Below are positions 1 to 8,572 of a stretch of 20,680 nucleotides of DNA, in pieces; positions within the stretch are counted from its first letter, which is position 1, and each line of letters begins with the position of its first letter. The stretch is from positions 1-20,680 of the forward strand of contig BQKZ01010372.1 in NCBI GenBank assembly GCA_036244855.1, in the 5' to 3' direction. The stretch is from Temnopleurus reevesii. Lineage: Eukaryota; Echinodermata; Echinoidea; Temnopleuroida; Temnopleuridae. A program made the position numbers and the translations under genes. The notes below the pieces were generated by a model. That model did no database searches. It was given only the letters and a program-made list of their open reading frames with translations, and was not told where the DNA came from.

Positions 1-600
1 GGGGGGGGGTAGTGGTCAACTGCGGTCCAATAGATCAGGCTAGCGTGAGGGGTCGGAAATGTGAGGGGTTGCAAGTAGGGTACACTATAAAATCTTAATA
101 GTGATTCGAGAGCAGTATCTAGAACGTTCTTTATCACAACCAGCAGTCTATTATGGGCACGTTTAATCACAAGGCAGAATTTAAAGGTGTGTATTTTTTT
201 TTCAAAAGCTAAAAGAGGGGGGGGGGGGTCCAATGGTCAACTGAGGGCCAATAGTTCAGGCTAGCGTTGTCAACAAGAGTCCATGCATACAAACTTGTAA
301 AAAAAAAGTATTTGAATACTGGGGCGCCAAAACCGGGAGATTTGGAGGGTGTGTGTTTTTACGTATGTGAGTGGGGGGGGGGGGGGGTCCAATGGTTGGT
401 GCGGGCCAATAGTTCAGGCTAGCATCGTCAACGAGAGTCCAATATCCCATGCATGCACATTTGTAAAATATGGAAATATAAGAAGGGGCGCCAAAAGCGG
501 GAGAGTTGAAGGGGGCGGCTAGAACGTTCTTTATTAGAAAAAAAAAACATTTTGGGCACATTCGACCACAAGGCAGAAATTAAAGGTATGTAGTCCACTA
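1..600. repeat. Local repeat cluster with poly-G runs at the left edge
   Basis: Three related blocks begin near 1, 219 and 373. Each starts with a G run and continues with a variant of 'ccaatagttcaggctagc'. A second module containing the palindrome AGAACGTTCT, followed by 'gggcac' and 'cacaaggcagaa', occurs at about 118-190 and again at 519-598. The middle and right blocks also share 'ggggcgccaaaa'. This is diverged local tandem duplication, seen directly. No coding sequence was recognised; the longer open frames here run through these repeats. Confidence 0.7.
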
Positions 601-725
601 AGGCCACAATTACCAAATTTGCAGGGTCAAATATGATGTTTTACCCCTTTTGAAAACAGCAAGTCTTGCTGAAAAGGATGACCCGCCCAAGAGTGGGAGA
701 TAGTAAATGAATAAATTATAATAAT

Positions 726-812
726 CTTACAAGTTCTGCTTAGGTACTGTATTTATCATCAAATGTACTACGTGAAGGAGATGTACCTATCCGTAATAAA
801 CAACGAAAGACT
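726..812 (+). pseudogene. Decayed copy 1 of the TMED6-like GOLD exon
   Basis: The start reads YKFCLG, as in the intact exon at 1181. After a small length change the frame shifts, and the next part reads YYVKEMYLSV then NNERL, against YYVKYVKLYLSV then DDERL in the intact exon. Nucleotide similarity is clear along the stretch, but the frame is broken and there is an in-frame TGA after the first segment. It is best read as a duplicated exon that lost function, not an alternative exon. Confidence 0.65.
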
Positions 813-1015
813 AGCTGTTGTCGGGAATAGCCGAAATATCTGAATGAATGTGAAGCATGCTTTATCAATAAATGTGATAATATCATTGAATATCGGTGAG
901 CCCATGCTCACAAATGTTAACCGCCATTAACATGGCAAATAAAAATCGTGAAAAAGAAATGCTTATCAATGTTTGAAGCATTGAAAATTATTTGTCTCCC
1001 TCTTTTGATGATTAG

Positions 1016-1062
1016 TTGCTTACAGATTCTGCCTGGGAAATAACCAAGTGATATTTTACTGA
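1016..1062 (+). pseudogene. Decayed copy 2 of the TMED6-like GOLD exon
   Basis: Directly after an AG acceptor-like site at 1014-1015 the frame reads AYRFCLGNN, nearly the same as AYKFCLGNN in the intact exon about 165 bp downstream. It then departs and meets a TGA at 1060-1062. Only the first third of the exon can be recognised. It is a second local remnant of the same exon. Confidence 0.6.
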
Positions 1063-1180
1063 ATAGTACAAACAACTGTATATCGATATTGATCATACAT
1101 GTAAAATGATCATTATTAAACAGAAACCATAATAAAAGTTTAAATAGGAAATAACAATACATTTGTTTATCTCGTTTTAG

Positions 1181-1326
1181 GTGCCTACAAATTCTGTCTG
1201 GGTAATAATTATCAGAAGTACTATGTAAAGTATGTCAAGCTGTACCTCTCCGTAACGGATGACGAAAGATTGGAGAAATACTACCAAGTCGAAGATGATC
1301 TTATGAAATCCTATGGAAATTTATCG
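1181..1326 (+). CDS. TMED6: TMED6-like p24 cargo receptor, penultimate coding exon (GOLD domain)
   Basis: This internal exon lies between the acceptor 'ctcgttttag' and the donor 'gtaaga'. It supplies the second base pair of a split glycine codon and then 48 codons, ending in phase 0. The protein begins (G)AYKFCLGNN and continues through KLYLSVTDDERL. This is the second half of the luminal GOLD beta-sandwich, with the cysteine that p24 proteins conserve in the YxxC position. p24 proteins are single-pass membrane proteins that carry cargo, including GPI-anchored proteins, in COPI and COPII vesicles between ER and Golgi. The exon continues in frame into 2245-2478. The signal peptide and first GOLD half must lie left of the window. 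The family is certain from the joined exons; the TMED6 subtype rests mainly on the C-terminus. Confidence 0.85.
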
Positions 1327-1355
1327 GTAAGATATCAATCAAACATACGTTTCAT

Positions 1356-1495
1356 GGGCCCTATTGCATAAAAAGTTGCGTTTAATCGCAACTCAGAAAA
1401 TTAACGCAAGTATACGCGCTCCTGATTGGTTGAAAATGGAGTTGCGTTAGATTTTCTGACTTGCGTTTAAACGCAACTTTTTATGCAATAGGGCC
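1356..1495. mobile_element. Palindromic MITE in the TMED6-like intron
   Basis: The left arm starts 'gggccctattgcataaaaag' and the right arm ends with its reverse complement up to 'gggcc' at 1491-1495. The arms also share GTTGCGTTTAA/TTAAACGCAAC. The whole 140-bp unit can fold into one hairpin. It carries no coding capacity and is typical of a foldback or miniature inverted-repeat element. Confidence 0.75.
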
Positions 1496-1610
1496 AAGGG
1501 CCCTTAGCATAACGTTTTATAATCAATCGTAAGTCTATGGGAAATTATGTATTCGTTATTTGCAATATAGATCGCAAGGTTTATTAGTACATGTAATAAC
1601 AATAATGACA

Positions 1611-1742
1611 AGAAAAAGAAGAAGGAGAAGAAGAAGAAGAAGAAGAAAAAAGAAGAAGAAGAAGAAGAAGAAGAAGAAGAAGAAGAAGAAGAAAAAGAAG
1701 AAGAAGAAGAAAAGAAGCAGGTGGTAAAGAAATAGAAAAGGA
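1611..1742. repeat. (GAA)n purine microsatellite in the intron
   Basis: About 130 bases are almost only A and G on this strand, mostly AAG/GAA triplets with a few extra As. Long pure purine GAA tracts can adopt triplex structures; that is general knowledge, not shown here. Open frames on the other strand encode poly-Ser or poly-Leu and are artefacts. Confidence 0.95.
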
Positions 1743-1997
1743 AGAACATCTTACCTTCATTGCGCTTGAGGGTAACATAATTTGATCATCAGTTACTTCC
1801 TTCGCAGCTCTTTGACCCCCAGAACGCAAATGACGGCAATTAATCATTTGTAGCATCAACCACCGGTACCTCGATTTATTTGAACTGGATGAGTCTCAAT
1901 ATGCTTACTGAAATGTTAACGTTATTTCATTAGTCTGTCATACGATACCGTATCTGAAGTGTGATAATAATACGGTAATAGTAGATGCATAGTAATA

Positions 1998-2219
1998 ATT
2001 TACTCTGCATTATTATTATCCTGGCTTTCGCCCGGCAGCCACCAGCGCAGTTGGCATGTCAAGGAATAAATATTCCTATCAGGTACCCATTCACATCACC
2101 TGGGTTGAGTGCAGCACAATGTGGATGATTTTCTTGCTGAAGGAAATTAACGTCATGGTGGGATTCGAACCTGCGACCCTCTAGTTGAAAGGCGAGAATC
2201 ATGACCACTCCATCACTCC
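1998..2219 (-). mobile_element. tRNA-derived SINE
   Basis: Read on the - strand, the element starts with a tRNA-like head. It has an A-box-like 'TGATGGAGTGG', an anticodon-loop-like 'CTTTCAA' and a perfect B box GGTTCGAATCC (plus-strand 2161-2171). A tRNA-unrelated body of about 150 bases follows and ends in an ATAATAATAATG-type tail. There is no clean cloverleaf and the tail is too long for a tRNA gene, so a SINE is the better call. It sits immediately upstream of the last TMED6-like exon. Confidence 0.8.
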
Positions 2220-2244
2220 TGTCTTTTTATCTTTTTTTCACCAG

Positions 2245-2478
2245 CAAACCTTGACGAAACTCACGAAGACCGTCCGCCTGATGCGTCGCTACCAGCAGTG
2301 GAGCGGGATCCGGGAGGGCAGGGACAAGGAGCTGCTAGAGGCCAACAGCAGTTACGTAACCACCTGGTCTAGTCTACAGTGCCTGGTGGTCATGGGCGCC
2401 GCCGCCGTTCAGGTCTTCTTTCTAAGGAGCTTCTTTAATACTGCCAAGCTAACCCCTAGCCAGAAACCGAGATGCTAG
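2245..2478 (+). CDS. TMED6: TMED6-like p24 cargo receptor, last coding exon (coiled coil, TM helix, tail)
   Basis: The exon follows the pyrimidine-rich acceptor 'ctttttttcaccag' and joins 1181-1326 in phase 0. It encodes 77 residues and ends with TAG at 2476-2478. The first 45 residues (TLTKLTKTVRLMRRYQQW onward) form the p24 coiled-coil neck. 'NSSYVTTWSSLQ' precedes a hydrophobic helix (CLVVMGAAAVQVFFL) and a short cytosolic tail with an FF pair (RSFFN). The tail ends in KPRC, as vertebrate TMED6 does to my recollection, and has no KKxx dilysine. FF motifs in p24 tails bind COPII and COPI coats. The gene runs toward the ADPRH gene, tail to tail. TMED1/5/7-type paralogues are the alternative. 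Confidence 0.87.
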   Translation, partial: QTLTKLTKTVRLMRRYQQWSGIREGRDKELLEANSSYVTTWSSLQCLVVMGAAAVQVFFLRSFFNTAKLTPSQKPRC

Positions 2479-4284
2479 AGGTCTTTTCTTCTCATTTCCT
2501 TTGATTTTTGTTTAGTATTACAGGTATTAACTTTGATGCATTCTTGAAATGAATGATAATTGTAGCCTTCAATATAAGAATCTGCAACATTTTCGACCAA
2601 TTTATAATATTACAAAAATGTGCATTGCCTTTACAATAATACCGGGTGAAATCTACAACAATGTCGGATACTCGTATCTAATTAAATTTCTTTTAAGCCG
2701 GCTTTATTAGACAGACATATGCATTATACAGGACCCGCTGAATCGGAGGGGGGGGGGGGCTAGGCTGCAACCCCTTCCCCATTTATGAACTTATGAATAT
2801 CTTGCAATAGGCAATACAAATGTGTAGGATAGAGGAACAGTATAAATGATAGAAATGGTACTAATAGTCGTTTAGTCGTAGATATTATATAGTCGTAGTA
2901 GTACTAACCAAAATGCCTTTAAAAAAATATATATATTGGTATTTTCCATCACATATAATATGATGTACAATGATTCGTTTGTTCGAATTCATTTGTAAAT
3001 TTAAAAGAATTTATGAAGTTTTCTCATACATACTCCACACTTAAGTTTCCAAGTGCGTTGCCTTCTACACGATTGCCTAAAAATATCTTCCAACAGTTGG
3101 AAATCAACTTCGTCTTCCAATCTTGAGTGTCTTCAGGTCTAAATAAAAAAAATCATTCCCAAATTCCTAATCCATATGAAGGAAGGGACATGCATATTAT
3201 TATTCATGCCTAACTTTTCTAACACTAAAACAAGTAAAGAAAAAAAGAAAGAAAAAAGCTCAATGAAGTATTCTGACGCCAAACGATGTATTCTACTTCT
3301 GCCATCACTGCCAAGAGCAGGGCGTAAACCCAATACACGCCCGTAAGAGATCATAATCCGAATATGAAAATAATGCGTCTCTTAATTTCCAACGGTTCAA
3401 AGTCCGAACATGCAAAATGGCTGATATTTTAGTTCGAAAAGGGGTTCATATTGTCGAGCATTGGTGGCTTTATTCCGAAGATTCGTTATTGCGACTATGC
3501 AATAAAAAGTTCCAAATAACGAACTTTTCCGATAACGAACTGCAGACGTTAGTTCAACATCTATTCTGTGCTTATGTTGTAAAACGTAATATAGATGCAT
3601 CATTCTTTTTTATGAATTTGAATTTAGCACTAGTAATTTTTCTTTACCACTTTTCTGTTGCAATTAAATTAACAGCCTGATTTCTGTAGAGTTTTAACTC
3701 ACCATTCAGTAGTTTACCTTTATATCAATATTGGTATCATAGTTATTAGAGTGAATGAATTTAACATAGGCATAACATTCTCAAAACCAACAAAATGCTA
3801 CTAATTACTTTTATTTGTTTTGATTACAGTCTAGGGTATGTCTCTTGAATTGTATTCCATCGAATTTATTGTTGATATGCATTATGATAATCGCAGAATC
3901 AAGCGAGTGCAATACATCATTTTCATGGGCGTTAGTGCAATATTATCAAATAAAATTGATTTATATAAAATTTTGCGATGAAAAGTATTCTAAAATATGG
4001 AAAAGAGTATACAATTGATCGTGTTGGAAATAAATATTTTCTGTCCAAGAATATTGCAAATAATAGTTTTTCCTTTGTGACAATTCATTCATTAAAAACA
4101 TGTTTACATATATCAGCTGGAAATTGTTCATGAGATTATTTCTTTGTAAAATGTTCAAAGAGGTTCATGCTCATTTATTCATAGACTATAAAATATGAGA
4201 TAGAATAATTATGATTAGCATTCATCATATATTTTGACTATTTTTGGCTATGGTGGCAAATACGAAAAACATGAGAAAGAAATA
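2479..4284. other. Intergenic AT-rich stretch without a recognisable gene
   Basis: This is the start of the region between the two convergent genes. It would hold the 3'UTR of the TMED6-like gene; an ATTAAA at 2681-2686 is a possible but weak poly(A) signal. There is a run of eleven Gs near 2748. Open frames of up to 87 residues (such as 3417-3680) show no family features and have no splice or context support. Confidence 0.6.
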
Positions 4285-4492
4285 TAGATAGGTAGAGTGA
4301 GAGGGAGGGAGATGGATGAAATGATAGCGAGGTGATATAAGTACATAGATAAGTATACTGCGGAAGGGAGAGACACGGGAGATAGGTATATAGCAACGGA
4401 TGGAGAGGGAGAAGAGAGATAGAAAGGTAGATATATAGATAGATAGAGAGGGGCGGAGAGAGATGGAAGATAGATAGACAGATAGAGAGAAA

Positions 4493-4550
<58 letters not shown>

Positions 4551-4556
4551 GGGAGA
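4285..4556. repeat. GA/GATA-rich low-complexity tract with (GA)n core
   Basis: The tract is made of GATA-, GAGG- and GA-rich repeats. The pure (GA)n core is at about 4496-4541, followed by GACA units. The opposite strand encodes a Ser/Leu-rich open frame that only reflects the repeat. Confidence 0.93.
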
Positions 4557-5089
4557 GGGGAGGGGCGTATACGGAGAGATGAAAACTAGTTGCTGTTGGG
4601 GTAGATGCCACTGCTACGATAGCTGTGGCGGATCCAAGGTAGCACAAGCCTGGGCAATTGTCCTTTTATTTTATTTACTTGCTTGTGAAGCCAACGCAGG
4701 GAAGTAATGGCTTTTTATTTCATCTAAACATTCATTTGTTTATTGTTTCACCCATTTATTAGTCCACTCTGACTGCCTGGAATGTTTACGTGATTTATCT
4801 GATAACCAATAGAAACGCCCCCAGTAGTCGTCAAGACTGTGACACCCGCTCACTTTCCGTCCAGGGGCCGTGAATTTGAGGGGATCGCGCGGTTCGTGGG
4901 GTTGCATGCATGAACAGGAGAAGTGAAAGAGAGGGAGAGGGGGAAGATAAAAAAAACGGGCAGAGTCTGGACTACCGTTTTATTTTTTTATTGTCAGCTA
5001 GTCAATGAGGATTGTGATTTTCCAGACTGTTGCTCCCTTCTCCCCCCCCCCCTCTTTCTAAAACCAGGATCCACGTACGAACAGGCACT
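4557..5089. other. Intergenic stretch, nothing recognised
   Basis: Mixed-composition DNA with a slightly GC-richer patch around 4850-4910 and a C run near 5042. No family-like open frame, RNA gene or clear repeat could be supported. Confidence 0.5.
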
Positions 5090-5279
5090 TTTGATCAACA
5101 CGATATAAACTATTTTCGAAGAATTAAGTCGAACACAAATTGAATGGTCCTTTGTAATGGTATTCAAACCGGAACTGGCTTGTGATTGTTGTGTCCACAC
5201 AGTTGAATACACGGCGTACTATTCTATTGTCTGTGGTCCACTTAACTTTTCGGAAATAGTTTATATCGTGTTGATCAAA
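5090..5279. mobile_element. Foldback/MITE with ~38-bp inverted ends
   Basis: The left end 'tttgatcaacacgatataaa' reappears inverted at the right end, finishing at 5279. The match extends on through 'ctatttt(c)cgaa' for about 38 bases with few mismatches. The 190-bp unit has no coding capacity. Confidence 0.75.
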
Positions 5280-5440
5280 CTTTTCCCATAATTTAACATA
5301 CTTGGTGGACAACTGGGGCATCTTCCTGAATATTACCAGTTCACCAACAATTTTCAAAATAGACATTTCACAAATCCTGACCAATGAGCTGAGAAGCAGA
5401 ACCATTATTTTTAAAATCACATCTTTCTTGCCAAGGCAGA

Positions 5441-5612
5441 GATGCCAACCATTTCAGAATATGCATGAGGTCCAAATCAAAATGTACATGTAAATAATGC
5501 AACAGCTAAACAAAAATGAGAGAGACATGACAATGACTGCTCTCCTAGCCGTTCACTTGTGATGAAAGCCTAGAATTCATAGAAAAATATATCTCCTGAA
5601 ACGGTTGGCATC
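5441..5612. mobile_element. MITE family A, copy 1 (GATGCCAACC ends)
   Basis: The left end GATGCCAACCATTTCAG (5441-5457) and right end CTGAAACGGTTGGCATC (5596-5612) are inverted repeats with one mismatch. The interior ('aatatgcat.aggtc', 'gtgatgaaagcct') is shared with the element at 6461-6634, so this is a family with two nearby copies in the same orientation. Confidence 0.8.
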
Positions 5613-5680
5613 GATGCTAATGTGGCACATGACCCCTTTACCTCCTCTCCCCATCTGGATCAATTAATGATTCTGGGCGG

Positions 5681-6388
5681 TGTTTCACCAAGATAAAAAA
5701 ACCCTTTAAGAATGACTGGTATCAGTTCTTGATCTTAAAGGGGAACTCCACTCAGACATTTAATTGCTATCAATAAATGAAGGAAAATAAGATAATCAAA
5801 CTGAAAATTTGAGCAAAATCGGATAATCCATTCAAAAGTTATGAATTTTCAAAGTTTTCATTTACATCCCTCATGGGCTCCTTAAATTGGCAAAGGTACA
5901 GACACAAAATGGCTGCCAACATTGAGAGCTCTCTATTTGCTTTGTACACAAAATTTCACATTTTCCTCTTTTCCAGAAAAGTAAACAAAATTTTGTTTCT
6001 TTGGTTACATATATTATAGCTACATCAATTCTGCAAGCATTCCAGAACCTCATTTGGAACATGATATTGATCCATTTTCAATAAATTTATATACAAAGTG
6101 AATGAGGAGTTCTCCATGTATGACATCACAGATTATGCTAATTAGCTGTACGCATGCCAATTCAAGGATGCCCAGCACAGGTGGAAATGACAACTTTGAA
6201 AATTCATAACTTTTGAACGGATTATCTAATTTTGCTCAAATTTTCACAGTTTGTTCATCTGATTTTTGTTCATTTACTGACAGTACATTATTGTCTGCGT
6301 GTAATTCCCCTTTAATGATCATTATTATTATAAGTATTTATCACAAGAACTGATAGGATTCTTCAATCTTTTGTATCTTGGTGAAACA
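5681..6388. mobile_element. Foldback element family B, interrupted by a second element
   Basis: The ends are TGTTTCACCAAGATA at 5681-5695 and its exact inverse TATCTTGGTGAAACA at 6374-6388. Just inside, both flanks carry versions of 'actggtatcagttctt' in opposite orientation. The centre is occupied by another inverted-repeat element (5736-6314). The family B signature returns at 18381-18638. Confidence 0.75.
5736..6314. mobile_element. Nested MITE with 'taaaggggaa' ends and long arms
   Basis: It begins TAAAGGGGAA and ends with the near-inverse 'attccccttta'. The arms are over 100 bp: 'gagcaaaatcggataatcc' with 'aaaagttatgaattttcaaa' at 5812-5857 returns inverted at about 6192-6240. It carries no plausible protein. 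It sits inside the family B foldback element and must have inserted later than that element. Confidence 0.8.
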
Positions 6389-6460
6389 ATGTTCAAGGAT
6401 ACAACTCAATACTACTCATTAAGTCATTTAGAACTCTGAAAACCTACATAATATCAGATA

Positions 6461-6634
6461 TGCCAGCCATTCTGGAATATGCATAAGGTCAAAATTAAAA
6501 TGTGAATAAAACAAAAGCTCATGACAGAAACATGGCAATAATGACTGCCATCTCATTCGCTAGTCAGCCACATGTGATGAAAGCCTGGAATTAATATAAA
6601 AGTATACCTCATGGACATTCCAGAACGATTGGCA
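6461..6634. mobile_element. MITE family A, copy 2
   Basis: The ends TGCCAGCCATTCTGGAAT (6461-6478) and ATTCCAGAACGATTGGCA (6617-6634) are inverted with three mismatches. The interior matches the element at 5441-5612, so this is a second, more diverged copy about 1 kb away. Confidence 0.75.
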
Positions 6635-7590
6635 TCTCCTCAACATGCATACCAGCTATACCTGTACTCACTAATTGCTAAAATCTTATTCGAAATGCAC
6701 AAAGGATGTAAACGTTCTGCTGTTAATCAAAATTTCAGAAAATGTAAAATGTAAAACAATATATATATAATTTCAATATTTTCATCAAATTATATTTTGC
6801 AATGAGATCTATTTATTAGAATAAGATAACATTTCGCAGGTGGGCAGGCATACACATAATTTATTTTCAATCAAATACACAAAAATATAGGAGAAACAAT
6901 AACTAATTCTATATGAAGTTTTCAATATATATTTCCATCAATATACAATATATAATCAATGCATATTATCTACCAAATCATTTATTGCATAATTTACTGT
7001 ATATCTAAACGTAAGTAAAAATATAATAAAATACTATACATATAAAAACAATCATTTTCACCTATCCAAATTATCTAATAAAACAACAAATATTGTCAGA
7101 GGTATCATATACACTCCTCTTTGGTAAAATCGCACAGAGAGGACAGTTAATGGTGTGTGGGAAGATATGACTGAGTGTTTGAGAGTAACAAACCATTTCC
7201 TTATCATTATTGTATAGAATTCCCATATCTTGGAAACTATTGAAATTTTTGTTCTTTTTTAAATTCCCTGTTCTGATTTTCTGAAAGATATTGGTGTATT
7301 TTTGATCAAATGTTTTGTTTAAACATAAACATTCCCTTAACAACAATAATCAGTTCAAAATAAATTTAAAAAAATTGGGTGGGGGCAGCAGTTAGCTAGC
7401 CCTGATATCCATGTATATTCATAATTGTATGGTACTATTATTGCACTTTTTGCTTGTTTTTAATGGGTGAAATAAATGAAACTTAGTATGAATTTTAGCT
7501 TAACTATACCACTCAGTGACTCAATACATTGAATGACATTATATTCAACAAGACACAAAGGTGAAAGGACCCGTACAAATATACATGTGA
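6635..7590. other. Very AT-rich intergenic stretch, nothing recognised
   Basis: The stretch is strongly AT-rich with TATATA and AATATA motifs. A 91-residue open frame on the - strand (7071-7346) contains CPLC and CC pairs but matches no family I know and has no supporting context. Confidence 0.55.
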
Positions 7591-7594
7591 ACTT

Positions 7595-7870
7595 TAATAA
7601 CAATAATGATAATAATAATGCTATTTATATACACTGTAGTGCCAAATCCACTCTGTGGAGTGCTCAAGGCACAATTAGAGAAGAGTAAGAATAAGTTTAG
7701 AAGTGAACAGGTAAGTTTTTACCAGTCTCTTGAATGACAGTAGAGTAGAGCAGCTTTTTATGTCTTCAGCTAGGTTATTCCAAAAGGTCGGGCTTATGAA
7801 CGAGTATGAGTACCCCCCCACGGGTTTTTAGAAATTTGGGTATGTTGAGAAGGCCAAAAGAGAAAGATCA
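7595..7870. repeat. Probable interspersed repeat ('taataataatgctatttatata' type)
   Basis: It opens with ATAATAATAATG, then 'ctatttatata', then 'ccactctgtggagtgctcaa' with a small inverted repeat. This head resembles dispersed 'TATATAGCGC' repeats common in marine invertebrate genomes, from memory and not searched. Its right end is unclear. Confidence 0.5.
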
Positions 7871-8042
7871 GAGTGATGAACTAAAGGCATATCAAAACAT
7901 GGAATTTTAAAGATAGTTGGAAGGAGGACGAAACCTGAGTAGATAAATATCTCCCATGCAAAATGAACCAGGATTTTGACCAACGCCACTGTAGGTAAGT
8001 GTTCCTATTGCTCGATGTGTCATATGCCCTGATAACACCTTC

Positions 8043-8048
8043 TTTATT
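8043..8048 (-). promoter_or_regulatory. Candidate poly(A) signal of ADPRH
   Basis: This is the first AATAAA on the - strand downstream of the ADPRH stop codon that I noticed. It would give a 3'UTR of about 420 bases. No transcript evidence is available. Confidence 0.35.
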
Positions 8049-8464
8049 TCTTCCATTGTCAGGCCTCCCAACCCTTTTAATGGAAAAAGAGGAATAATTT
8101 GCTGAATGAGAGGAAAGAAACCATATTTCCAATAGAATTGTGTAGTAGAATTTTCAAGAACAATAAGAAAACTTGAGGTTCTCTCACAGCTCACGATTTT
8201 TCACCTACTGACGAGTTATCAAAATCTACTCACAATTCTGTATTTTTTTTCAATCTTTGTCGACCTTTTGCTCAGTCCTTTTCAGGACTTTTTCTTGAAA
8301 GATAACCATACACCAACCGCAAACCCTTAGAATTGAAAAACTCTATTGAAATGGCCTTAAATCTCTCAAAATTGTCAAAAATACCTATTCTTTCCTCAAA
8401 ATTCCTAATGGTTGGCAGGACTGCGCTTTCGACTTCTCTACAATACGGAAACTTCAAACCAACC

Positions 8465-8572
8465 TCAGCTTTTATCTTCAGTCTCTTGTGTTTTGCTCGC
8501 TTCCCGTTCTTGCTCAGTAAGATGGAAGAGTTTTTCTCCTAGTTCCTCTAGCTTTGATCTATATTCCAAGTC
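8465..8572 (-). CDS. ADPRH: ADPRH coding exon 7 (C-terminus)
   Basis: The acceptor 'tgtatggttcag' opens a phase-0 exon reading [16 protein letters not shown] and on to a TGA at 8467-8465, 35 residues (338-372). 'LEYR.(K/R)LEE' matches the C-terminal helix of ARH1. The tail after it (KTQETEDKS) is polar and longer than in mammals. Confidence 0.9.
   Translation of the reverse strand, partial: DLEYRSKLEELGEKLFHLTEQEREASKTQETEDKS

Noticed and set aside
1504..1859. Open frames on the - strand rich in Ser and Leu
   Set aside because: They are translations of the GAA microsatellite.
2150..2219. tRNA gene on the - strand
   Set aside because: The B box is perfect, but the arms do not pair into a clean cloverleaf and a long non-tRNA body follows, so a tRNA-derived SINE fits better.
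3417..3680. 87-residue + strand open frame starting MADILVRKGV
   Set aside because: No family resemblance, no splice or promoter support, and an overlapping frame of similar length on the other strand.
4225..4647. 140-residue - strand open frame
   Set aside because: It is mostly Ser-Leu repeats from the GA tract, with no signal or domain.
7907..8194. 95-residue - strand open frame downstream of ADPRH
   Set aside because: It matches no family I know and lies in the likely 3'UTR of ADPRH and its downstream flank.
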